DNA from: Reyranella massiliensis 521
GTDB lineage: Bacteria; Pseudomonadota; Alphaproteobacteria; Reyranellales; Reyranellaceae
NCBI GenBank assembly: GCA_945862125.1
Contig: CAMAYC010000038.1
Location: 1 to 40,802, forward strand
Direction: 5' to 3'
Length of the DNA stretch: 40,802 bases
Shown here one piece after another: positions 1 to 6,831 of the stretch. Under the pieces are notes generated by a model. The model was given only the letters and a program-made list of their open reading frames with translations, made no database searches and was not told the DNA's origin. Within the stretch, counting starts at the first letter, position 1; every line of letters begins with the position of its first letter. The translations under genes were made by a program, and so were the position numbers.

Positions 1-434
1 AGGCTCTCCAAGTCAGTCGCCAACGGTACATATGCACGCGTTAGGCCGCGATGAACGAGTTCTTCGACCTCCGCCACGAGAAGGGACACCAACAGGTCCT
101 GGAGAGCGTATTCAGCAGTTTGCGTCTCGCTCTCGTCGAGAATTGAAAGCTCGCGCAAACTGTACGCATAGCGTAGCAAGGTTGTCAGAGGCAGCTTGTG
201 GATCTTGGGCCGGATGACTAGCCGTAAGGGCCCAAGGTCGACGCGCCCCACGAAAGAAGATGTCTCTATCTCTAGTCCGTCGAGCCTCGGACGAATTTTG
301 ACTTTGCCTTTCAGCGCCTCGACCGGGATCGAAAGCGCCTGCTCACGTGTTATGCCGCCGTTTAGCTTGGCGTCGTAGTCCAGCCGGACGCTGTCCCATT
401 CAGTCAGTGAGACGGTCTTAGGCTGCAGAGCCAT
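1..434 (-). CDS. mcrC: McrC-like subunit of McrBC restriction system (partial, N-terminal ~144 residues)
   Basis: Reading leftward from an ATG at 434, an open frame runs off the window edge. It contains the McrC N-terminal pattern: SLTEWDSVRLDYDAKL, then VGRVDLGPLRLVIRPKI, then LTTLLRYAYSLREL. In the family this part contacts the McrB ring, and the PD-(D/E)xK nuclease domain is C-terminal, so it would lie outside the window. The start overlaps the mcrB stop (418-420) by 17 bases, which indicates translational coupling and the usual mcrB-mcrC order. Seen: the frame and motifs. Known: McrC is the endonuclease partner of McrB. Inferred: the nuclease domain is intact, which cannot be seen here. 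Confidence 0.82.
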   Translation of the reverse strand, partial: MALQPKTVSLTEWDSVRLDYDAKLNGGITREQALSIPVEALKGKVKIRPRLDGLEIETSSFVGRVDLGPLRLVIRPKIHKLPLTTLLRYAYSLRELSILDESETQTAEYALQDLLVSLLVAEVEELVHRGLTRAYVPLATDLES

Positions 435-2733
435 CTTCGTCGACCTCGCTTTCGTCCACCTCTTCTGTCTCAACAAGAGCGCCCGCTACATCGGCTGCTT
501 CTTGCGCGGACTCCATTTCCTCGAAGGTCGAAAGAGCCAAGATCAGATCGGCTTCGCGGGCCGGCGTGAACATCTCCTCCCGGATGCGGCCCATCTCTGC
601 ATCGACTAGATCCTTGCCGAGAATGTTCCGCAGCATCTGAAAGTCGTCGTAGCAGTACTCTTCTAGTAACGGGACGATGTCATCGCGTAGAACGCGGCCG
701 AGCTCAGCTACCGACCTAATTGGTTGTTGCGGCATGAGATAGGCGTGCCCGATCTGAAGATTGCGGGCATCGCGCTTGAGATGCTTGCGCACGCGTGCGT
801 TCAGCGCATCGAGCCACGCGGCAAGCGACAAGGTGCCAACCGTCTGCCCTGCCAGTCTCGAACTGTCTGGCATTAGCTCGACAAAGCCGAAGCGTCGGCG
901 CAACGCGGTATCGAGTATTGAGATCGATCGGTCGGCGGTGTTCATCGTCCCGATCAAGAATACGTTTGGCGGGACGGAGAACACGGCGCCTGACATCGGC
1001 AGTGTTATCCGGAGGTTGCGCTTGTTGAGCTCGATCACTGTGATCAGCTCACCGAAAATGCGAGGCAAATCGCCTCGGTTAATCTCGTCAATCACGAGGA
1101 AGAAATGATTGTTCGGAGCCTGTGACGCAGCGATACAGAGCCGTTTGAAGATTCCGTCCCGAGGCTCGAAGACCATATTGCCATTGAGCGTGTGCGGCCG
1201 CAGCCCTTCAATGAAGTCTTCGTAACCATATCCTGGATGGAATGTGCAAACGCGCACTAGACCGCCATCTCCTTCAATCTTTTGACGTTCGTCAGGTGCC
1301 AAATCCTCGTAGCTTCTGCCGAAGGCTTGGCGCGTTGCGAGTTCACGAGCGGCGCCGAGTGCATGGAACGTCTTACCTGTCCCCGGAGGCCCGTACAGCA
1401 AGACTTGGCCCTTACGTCTCAGGATTGCCCCGATGCGGCCATGCATGGGATCGAGCGGCGACACAACGGTAGTGGGCCTTTGCGGCGCTCCTGTTGGCTG
1501 AGTAGTTGGTTTCTGTCCTTCGGCCGCAAACAGATGTCTTTCGATTTCCAGGAGGTTTTTGGCTTTACCGCCTAGCTCGTACACTGTGCCCCGGCCTTCC
1601 TCTTCCGGCATCTGCCAGGATTCCAAGGAAAGCCATTGCACTGGCAGTTTGTGCGGTAGGTCATGGCTGGCATCGTATCGATACGGCCCAACAACGCGCC
1701 CGATGCCGAACACGGTCTGGTCCTCGCAAGCCACAACGAGGTCGTTCTCCACGATATCACGAAGAGCGAGCAAGATTTCCCGTGTGAGGCGCTTGGCCAG
1801 ATCCGGATTTGTGCCCGCGGGAATGAGGCGAGTCCGTACGGCAGACTTGGCTGCACTTCTTTTTCCCTGTGCAGCTTCGGCTAGATCCGGCAACGCTTCC
1901 CGCCAACCGATGGATAAAAAGTCACCGTCGCGCTGCCTCTGTGCCGCGGTCGTCTCTATCCGCCAGTATCGGTGAAATGGGCTGCGCTGGCTGAGAATTT
2001 CAGAAAGGTTGTGCGCAGTCGTATCGAGTTCTCTGGCTACGGTCTCAAAGCGCCCGGCGCAGACGAAGCGAGCCCTGCCATTCCAGATGCCCAGCTCGTC
2101 AGGAGGCATTTGCAAGAGTTTGAAGACATGGAAGCGTTGGTAGGAAGCGCTGTGAAAAGAATCGATTCCGTCGTACTGCGTAAGAAACCAGTATTTGTGG
2201 GCCCAACCGGAGTCGAACAAGGTCGGGGCGACCTTCTCGATATCGCGTTGGATCGTGGCATACGCGGCGTCACTAGAATTCGATAGGTCAATCTTTGCTA
2301 CTTCCGCTGCACCGGCGACCAACTCTTGTCGCTGTTGCCGGGCGATCTTGATGGCCTCATCGACTCCAATGACCCTCGGGCTTTTTGGTGATCCAGTTAT
2401 CCAGCTGTTATCGCTTTGACGCTGGTAAATGCCGAACTTGAGGGCGGAGCCACCAGCAATGCTGCCGTACCGCGGGCCCGTGAAGTCATCATCGTTCTTA
2501 AATTCTAGCCAGTATGCAAGACAGCGTGCTTCGTCGTTCGTCCGCCCGTGCATAAGGTTCAAAAGCGCCTCGCCATCCACCCGTTGCATGGCCGTCGGTC
2601 CAAAGCGTTCGCGGAACCTACCCAATTGCAGCTTAATCTGCTCATTGGTCAGAAAATCCCCCGAAAGTCGACTGCGCTCGACACGTTCTTTCAGATCCGC
2701 AATGAGGCGGGGATCGAGAGTTTGCCCGTCCAT
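418..2733 (-). CDS. mcrB: McrB-like AAA+ GTPase with PUA/EVE-like reader region
   Basis: 771 residues. The motor is in the C-terminal half: Walker A GPPGTGKT at about 448-455, Walker B FFLVIDEINRGDLPRIFGE at about 544-562, and the McrB hallmark GTMNTADRS at about 595-603, followed by an RRRF arginine element. Before it, residues about 255-370 carry WRIE, then LSIGWREALPDL, then VFGIGRVVGPYRYD and HKLPVQWL. This is the layout of PUA-like/EVE-type modified-base readers in McrB relatives. Residues 1-250 (YWLEFKNDDDF, YGSIAGGSALKFGIY) form another N-terminal region that I cannot name with confidence. McrB translocates on DNA after recognising modified bases and recruits McrC, whose gene overlaps at 434. 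No methyltransferase is present, as expected for a modification-dependent system. Confidence 0.9.
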   Translation of the reverse strand: MDGQTLDPRLIADLKERVERSRLSGDFLTNEQIKLQLGRFRERFGPTAMQRVDGEALLNLMHGRTNDEARCLAYWLEFKNDDDFTGPRYGSIAGGSALKFGIYQRQSDNSWITGSPKSPRVIGVDEAIKIARQQRQELVAGAAEVAKIDLSNSSDAAYATIQRDIEKVAPTLFDSGWAHKYWFLTQYDGIDSFHSASYQRFHVFKLLQMPPDELGIWNGRARFVCAGRFETVARELDTTAHNLSEILSQRSPFHRYWRIETTAAQRQRDGDFLSIGWREALPDLAEAAQGKRSAAKSAVRTRLIPAGTNPDLAKRLTREILLALRDIVENDLVVACEDQTVFGIGRVVGPYRYDASHDLPHKLPVQWLSLESWQMPEEEGRGTVYELGGKAKNLLEIERHLFAAEGQKPTTQPTGAPQRPTTVVSPLDPMHGRIGAILRRKGQVLLYGPPGTGKTFHALGAARELATRQAFGRSYEDLAPDERQKIEGDGGLVRVCTFHPGYGYEDFIEGLRPHTLNGNMVFEPRDGIFKRLCIAASQAPNNHFFLVIDEINRGDLPRIFGELITVIELNKRNLRITLPMSGAVFSVPPNVFLIGTMNTADRSISILDTALRRRFGFVELMPDSSRLAGQTVGTLSLAAWLDALNARVRKHLKRDARNLQIGHAYLMPQQPIRSVAELGRVLRDDIVPLLEEYCYDDFQMLRNILGKDLVDAEMGRIREEMFTPAREADLILALSTFEEMESAQEAADVAGALVETEEVDESEVDEDGSAA

Positions 2734-2943
2734 GCGTTCCGACCTTCCAAATTGCTTAGCGTTGGAACCCTATCCAAATCGATTGCCGCACACCACGAAT
2801 ATCGAATAGACCGCAGTTAGCCGTAGGCGGCGACCAACTGTGAGGCGGCTTCGCATTAGAGTCTTGCGTTGAACCTAGCGCATGGCTGCACGGACTGCGT
2901 GTATTTGCTCGATGTCAGCCATGTCAGCAGATGAATACGAAAC

Positions 2944-3155
2944 CTATCCCCGAAGCGATGGAGACGGCCATGTGACGTCGGAGACGTCACGCTTGGTCCG
3001 CTGGTTGGCGGCGTTGTTGCTGTGGCCAAAGGTGACCACAGGGCCGGTGGGCGGGCGGGGGCCGTGGGGTGGGATTCCAAGTGACGCCGGTCGAGCGGTT
3101 GAGCGCATCGTAGGTGGTCGGGGTGGCGTAGGCCGTGGTGCTGCCCCGATCCGGG
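2944..3155 (-). pseudogene. RHS/YD-repeat protein fragment, frameshifted
   Basis: On the minus strand one frame reads YATPTTYDALNRSTGVTWNPTP at about 3062-3140, a clear YD repeat (YDALNRLTxVTW type). After a proline-rich slip at about 3040-3060, the next frame reads GPVVTFGHSNNAANQRT and ends in a stop at 2944-2946. YDALNR...VTW...FGHxxNAANQR is a normal consecutive stretch in RHS/YD-repeat wall-associated or toxin-delivery proteins, so this looks like one coding stretch broken by a frameshift. No start, core or C-terminal toxin tip remains. It lies between mcrB and the DUF433 gene and marks the region as accessory. The assignment rests on about 40 residues. Confidence 0.55.
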
Positions 3156-3185
3156 TGATCTGTTATTCTGGCAGCAATCAGAGGG

Positions 3186-3422
3186 ATGAATGTCGTGAAC
3201 CACGACCGCATCGTTCTCGATCGTGCGATTCTCGCCGGCAAGTCGGTGATTCGCGGGACGCGCTTGTCGGTCGAATTCATCATTGGCCTGCTCGCCGACG
3301 GTTGGAGCGAAGCCGCGATCGTCGAGAATTATCCCGGCATGGCGCATGACGACGTGCTGGCGTGCCTGGCCTATGCGCGCGACAGGCTGCTGGACGAACG
3401 CATCTATCCCGGCGCCGCGTGA
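3186..3422 (+). CDS. DUF433 family protein (VapB-like antitoxin type)
   Basis: 78 residues, matching the usual DUF433 length of about 75-80. The protein shows the family pattern: RIVLDRAILAGKSVIRGTRL, then a helix with LLADGWSEAAIVENYPGM, then DVLACLAYARDRL. This is a winged-helix-like DNA-binding fold. An AGAGGG sequence at 3180-3185 abuts the ATG at 3186 and sits 9 bases before an in-frame GTG at 3195, so translation may begin at the GTG. DUF433 proteins are often paired with a PIN-like DUF5615 toxin gene directly downstream. None is seen after 3422, so this is either a solitary regulator or the remnant of a toxin-antitoxin pair. Confidence 0.85.
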   Translation: MNVVNHDRIVLDRAILAGKSVIRGTRLSVEFIIGLLADGWSEAAIVENYPGMAHDDVLACLAYARDRLLDERIYPGAA

Positions 3423-3929
3423 CGATGTGCTGGCGCGCTAGCACTGCTAGCAGCCCGACGAAATTCGCGATGCTGACTTGCGAAATGAGATTCACAGGTT
3501 CAGCAGGTTTTGTGCTGTATTTTCGATACATTGCCATGACGTGCGCAATGCGCGGGCCGCAGGGGTCTCCTGACCGGCGCGGCCTTTTTCGTGGCCGGTG
3601 GCGTTCGGTCACCACGAATCTTTTGACCATGCCCCGCCCGGCGCGCCCGCCGGGTACGATCCCTGGAGGATGAGGGGCCGTCCCTCGGCCTTGCCCTTAC
3701 CGGGTACTGAGCCGTGAGTAGCAAGCAAAAGGCCGCCCCCGCCGACGACTGTCCGGTAGTGGGGTGGACCGAGGTGCGGTCAACGCATCCGAGGACTGAT
3801 GAGACAGTTATCTGCGGCTGCCCGAGGTGGGGCCGCGGAGGCAGATTCCCGCGAGGGCACAGGTGGGCGATTGGCCTGTGTCACAACATTTGTCTCAACT
3901 TGGTGTGACGCCTTGGGGTGTGACACCGC

Positions 3930-4020
3930 CCGTCGTCCCGAGCGTCGTCGAGGGACCTTTTCTCAGCGACAAGCCGTCACCGGTAGAGAGAAGGCCCCTC
4001 GGCTACGCTCGGGGCGACGG
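3930..4020. repeat. REP-like long palindromic element
   Basis: The left arm 3930-3959 (begins CCGTCGTCCCGAGCGTCGTC) and the right arm 3991-4020 (begins AAGGCCCCTCGGCTACGCTC) are reverse complements at 26 of 30 positions. Two of the mismatches would be G-U pairs in RNA. The loop is 31 bases. The CCCGAGCG...CGAGGG core resembles the dispersed intergenic palindromes common in alphaproteobacterial genomes (general knowledge; no search was possible). It lies in non-coding DNA and could be a repeat-family member or a transcript-end structure. Confidence 0.7.
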
Positions 4021-4092
4021 CAAGAGAGGCGTCCGTGCCACCGGGACTCCCCCCGGCGTGCCCCAAAAGCTCTTCAGAGAGCGCTGCGCCTT

Positions 4093-4112
4093 GGCATGGT
4101 CCTGACCATGCC
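4093..4112. promoter_or_regulatory. Perfect 9+9 dyad, operator-like
   Basis: GGCATGGTC, a 2-base centre (CT), then GACCATGCC. The symmetry is exact over 18 of 20 bases in an otherwise gene-free region. The tight centre would suit a dimeric repressor site better than an RNA hairpin, whose loop would be too small. No neighbouring regulator gene points to an owner, so function is unknown. Confidence 0.35.
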
Positions 4113-4330
4113 GCTGACGACGACGACGAGATCCAAAGAGCAAACAATGCCGACGGCGAACGTCGGCCAGGACGATCTGCTTGCGACCGGTTTGCGACGC
4201 TGCCCGGGACAGGTTTCCGGACAGAACGCGTTACATTCAGGCGTCCTCAAATAATGCGAGAAGGCTGTGAAAACACGGCATCGAACGGCCCTTGCGGCCG
4301 TGAAAAACCATGTGGGACTTGGCGAGGGAT

Positions 4331-4351
4331 GCGGGCAGGGAGTTTGCCCGC
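4331..4351 (-). terminator. Hairpin just after the EamA transporter stop
   Basis: GCGGGCA at 4331-4337 pairs with TGCCCGC at 4345-4351 around a 7-base loop. It begins 3 bases after the leftward EamA gene ends. There is no T-run directly after the stem on the minus strand; a TTTTT lies about 20 bases further, next to a second hairpin at 4285-4301. It is probably a transcript-end structure for the lipoprotein-DUF4864-EamA unit, though not a textbook intrinsic terminator. Confidence 0.45.
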
Positions 4352-4354
4352 GTC

Positions 4355-5236
4355 TCAGCGCTGGCGGCCGGGCACCAGCGCCAGCCAGAGCGAGATCACC
4401 GTCGAGGCGATGGCAGCGGCCTGCAGCCACGACAGCGGCTCGTGCAGGATCAGGATGCCGCTCACGATCGCCACGATCGGGATGGCGATGGACGAGAGCG
4501 CGGCGACCTGGGCGGGCAGGAGCTTCACTAGGGCGAACCAGGTGGCGGTGCCGAACGCCATCGGGATGGCGCCGGTGTAGAGGGTGGCGGCCAGCGCCTT
4601 GGTCGAGGGCCAGTGGGTCGGCAGGCCGTCGAGCAGCAGCGCGCCCAGCGCGATCGGCGGCAGGCAGATCACGACCTGCCAGAAGGTGAGCGAGAGGCCC
4701 ATGCCCGGCCAGCTCGTGCGCTTCACGATGAAGGTGCCGACGGCCCAGCAGAAGCCCGCGAGCAGGCCCCAGAACAGGCCGGCCGGCGCCCGGGCGTAGC
4801 TCTGGAAGTTGGGGATCATCAGGGCCGCGACGGCGGCGGCGCCGATCGCGATCGCGGCCAGCAAACGTGGCGTGAGGCGCTGGCCGAATACCGCGAAGCC
4901 CAGCAGCGCCACCCAGAGCGGCATGGTGTAGGCCAGCACCGAGGCGTGGCCCGACGGGACGTAGAGCACGGCCAGCGACGTCGCGATGTTCCACACGCCG
5001 ATGTTCATGGCGGCGGCGGCGATCAGGGCCGGCCATTTGCCCTTGGGAACGGCGAAGCTCTCGCCGCGCAGCAGCAGGATCACGGTGAGCATCGCCACCG
5101 CCGCCAACAGCACGATGGTGCGGAAGGTCCACACCGGGATCTCGTCGAGGGCGATGCGGAACAGCGGCCAGTTGGTGCCCCACACGAGGGTGAGGGCGCC
5201 CAGCAGCGCCAGCACCTTGGGCGAAACGCGATTCAT
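4355..5236 (-). CDS. EamA-family (DMT superfamily) transporter
   Basis: 293 residues, the standard length, with about ten hydrophobic segments in two tandem EamA halves (about 8-138 and 150-286). The N-terminal LTLVWGTNWPLFRIAL is the typical first-helix motif. The second half repeats it as LLAGFCWAVGTFIVKRTSW and ends with SSIAIPIVAIVSGILILHEPLSW, a hallmark of the second EamA repeat. These inner-membrane proteins export metabolites or amino acids; the substrate cannot be read from sequence. It begins 6 bases after the DUF4864 gene, so the two are almost certainly co-transcribed. Confidence 0.92.
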   Translation of the reverse strand: MNRVSPKVLALLGALTLVWGTNWPLFRIALDEIPVWTFRTIVLLAAVAMLTVILLLRGESFAVPKGKWPALIAAAAMNIGVWNIATSLAVLYVPSGHASVLAYTMPLWVALLGFAVFGQRLTPRLLAAIAIGAAAVAALMIPNFQSYARAPAGLFWGLLAGFCWAVGTFIVKRTSWPGMGLSLTFWQVVICLPPIALGALLLDGLPTHWPSTKALAATLYTGAIPMAFGTATWFALVKLLPAQVAALSSIAIPIVAIVSGILILHEPLSWLQAAAIASTVISLWLALVPGRQR

Positions 5237-5242
5237 GAGGAC

Positions 5243-5671
5243 TCAGGCCTGGTGTTCGTCGGGCGCCAGCAGGTAGCAGCCGTTGATGCGCCAGCTGCCG
5301 TCGGGAAGCTGCGTCATCGGGTAGACGGCGGTGACGGGCTTGCCGTCGGGGCCGACGACATGGACCTTCTGGGCGATCTCGCCGTGGAGCTCGACGATCT
5401 CGCGGAAGTCGAAGGTCCTCGGCCGGTACACCGGCCGATACCCCTGGCGCACCATGTCCATGAAGATCGCGGACTGGCCGAACATGCCCTGGATCATCGG
5501 CGAGGCGAAACCGAAGGCGGCGTCGCCATCGTCGCGGCGGAAGGCTTCCAGCTGGCCCTGGATGACATCGCGGATCGCCGTCTGGTCGGCGGGCGACACG
5601 ACAGGCTGGGCCTGCGCCATGGTGGCGAGGCCGAGAATCAGGGAGAGGAGAGCCAGGAAACGAAAGGCCAT
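5243..5671 (-). CDS. DUF4864 exported protein
   Basis: 142 residues with a signal peptide (hydrophobic stretch FLALLSLILGLATMAQAQ, cleavage likely after AQA). The mature part carries the DUF4864 pattern: AIRDVIQGQLEAFRRDDGDAAF, then FASPMIQGMFG, MVRQGYRPVYRPR, and a C-terminal GSWRINGCYLL. The fold is related to the NTF2-like/SnoaL group, with no assigned activity. Its stop lies 6 bases before the EamA start, and the lipoprotein gene is 52 bases upstream, giving a three-gene leftward unit. Confidence 0.85.
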   Translation of the reverse strand: MAFRFLALLSLILGLATMAQAQPVVSPADQTAIRDVIQGQLEAFRRDDGDAAFGFASPMIQGMFGQSAIFMDMVRQGYRPVYRPRTFDFREIVELHGEIAQKVHVVGPDGKPVTAVYPMTQLPDGSWRINGCYLLAPDEHQA

Positions 5672-5723
5672 GGCGTCAGTTTACGCCCATGGCCGGGGTC
5701 GCGCGACGCTATTGCAGCGGAGA

Positions 5724-6446
5724 CTATTGAAGGGGAACCGGCCGCCGGCCGCCTGTCGTCGTCATCCGCTGGGCACCGGGCGGGTTGCCGAGGCGGCCGA
5801 GGTTCACGCCGTAGGAGAGCGCCGCCAGGTTGGTGCGCTCGCGGGCGAGAAAGCCGTTCTCGCGGCCGATCTGGGCGTTGAGGTCGCCGATCAGCCGGTC
5901 GATCTGCTGCATGGAGCGCGTGGTCTCGCTCTCGATGGCGCGCAGGTTGCGGTGGTCCTCGTCGACCGCGCCGCCGACCGCGAAGGTTGCGCGGATGTTT
6001 TCCAGCAGGTAGCCCGCGACCGAGGCCTGGGTCGTCACCTGGCTCGCCAGCGAATTCAGCCGGCCGACGCCCAAGGTGGCGTCATCGAGTTTGGCTTGCG
6101 CCGAATTCCACTGGTTCACCAGATCGGGATTGCCCGGCGTCGTGCCGGTCTGCAAGCGCGAGGTGATGCCGTTCACGAGGCTGCTGTAGGCGGCGGAGTC
6201 GCTCGCAAGCTGGCTGCGTGTCGCGTTGAGCTGCGCCTGCTGCTGCGAGATGCCGTTGGCGAGCGCCGCCTGGTCGGAGCGCAGCTGCTGGATGCGCTGC
6301 TTCACGGTCTGCGTGCCGGTCTGGCTGATCGCCGGGTTCGATGATGGGGCGCTGACGGAGGGCGCAAAAATGCCTTGCCCTTCCGTGCACCCGCTCAAAA
6401 CGACCGCCGCCAAGAGAAGCACGGATCGTTGGACTCTTAGCGCCAT
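5724..6446 (-). CDS. Putative lipoprotein with coiled-coil body
   Basis: 240 residues from ATG 6446. I chose this start because it places a lipoprotein signal (ALRVQRSVLLLAAVVLSGC, lipobox LSGC) at the N-terminus; the longer frame to 6572 adds 42 residues without signal character. The body is rich in Gln, Ala, Ser and Leu and predicted helical (VKQRIQQLRSDQAALANGISQQQAQLN region; LIGDLNAQIGRENGFLARER), suggesting an alpha-helical periplasmic coiled coil anchored to a membrane. The end is low-complexity and basic. I recognise no named family. It is the first gene of the lipoprotein-DUF4864-EamA unit. Confidence 0.75.
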   Translation of the reverse strand: MALRVQRSVLLLAAVVLSGCTEGQGIFAPSVSAPSSNPAISQTGTQTVKQRIQQLRSDQAALANGISQQQAQLNATRSQLASDSAAYSSLVNGITSRLQTGTTPGNPDLVNQWNSAQAKLDDATLGVGRLNSLASQVTTQASVAGYLLENIRATFAVGGAVDEDHRNLRAIESETTRSMQQIDRLIGDLNAQIGRENGFLARERTNLAALSYGVNLGRLGNPPGAQRMTTTGGRRPVPLQ

Positions 6447-6666
6447 CGTTGGCCTCGAAACTGCCCTGGCATCATCAATTGGGTGCCTCCACATCGGCCG
6501 CCCATAAACGGGCCGCTCGATTCGGGGCACCAGCCCCCAAATCCAGATGCCTGTGATGCTACTTGAAAGCAAGGGAAACCGACAAGCGGCGATTTCTTAG
6601 GCAGGAGAGGCACTTGGCTCATATTGTGCACTCTTTTTTCGCCCCGCCTGCAGGCCGTCCAGCGAC

Positions 6667-6695
6667 TTGCAACGCAGGGGCAGTTTCATTAGGGT
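6667..6695 (+). promoter_or_regulatory. Candidate promoter of tRNA-Arg
   Basis: TTGCAA (6667-6672), a 17-base spacer and TAGGGT (6690-6695) form a plausible sigma-70-type promoter about 44 bases before the tRNA 5' end. Between them and the tRNA, a 9-bp hairpin with loop GCGG (6711-6732) would form in the leader. The -10 match is weak, so this is tentative. Confidence 0.3.
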
Positions 6696-6738
6696 GCGCG
6701 CCTTCTTGCCGGTCCCCTCGCGGGAGGGGATCGGCCGT

Positions 6739-6815
6739 GCGCCCGTAGCTCAACTGGATAGAGCATCTGACTACGAATCAGAAGGCTAGGAGTTCGAATC
6801 TCTTCGGGCGCGCCA
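6739..6815 (+). tRNA. tRNA-Arg (anticodon ACG)
   Basis: A 77-base cloverleaf. The acceptor stem is GCGCCCG (6739-6745) with CGGGCGC (6805-6811), then discriminator G and an encoded CCA (6813-6815). The anticodon stem TCTGA/TCAGA encloses loop CTACGAA with anticodon ACG at 6773-6775. The T arm has TTCGAAT in its loop. Anticodon ACG (A34 becoming inosine) reads CGU/CGC/CGA arginine codons. The SGNH hydrolase gene starts 16 bases downstream, so the two may share a transcript. Confidence 0.97.
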
Positions 6816-6831
6816 TTTCTTCCCGGTCTCC

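Larger units (their letters stand above)
3423..4330. other. Gene-poor stretch with palindromes
   Basis: About 900 bases without a convincing gene. The open frames on either strand are short, rich in Arg and Pro and lack recognisable domains. What can be seen is a 30-base imperfect inverted repeat at 3930-4020, a perfect 9+9 dyad at 4093-4112, small hairpins at 4149-4165 (CCGACG/CGTCGG) and 4285-4301 (ACGGCC/GGCCGT), and a short GCTAG/CTAGC repeat near 3436-3450. With the adjacent RHS relic it resembles the decayed flank of an accessory island. Confidence 0.6.

Noticed and set aside
2882-3349. Plus-strand open frame of 155 codons
   Set aside because: It runs across the RHS relic and the DUF433 gene in other frames, is Arg/Gly-rich, and has no ribosome-binding site or domain.
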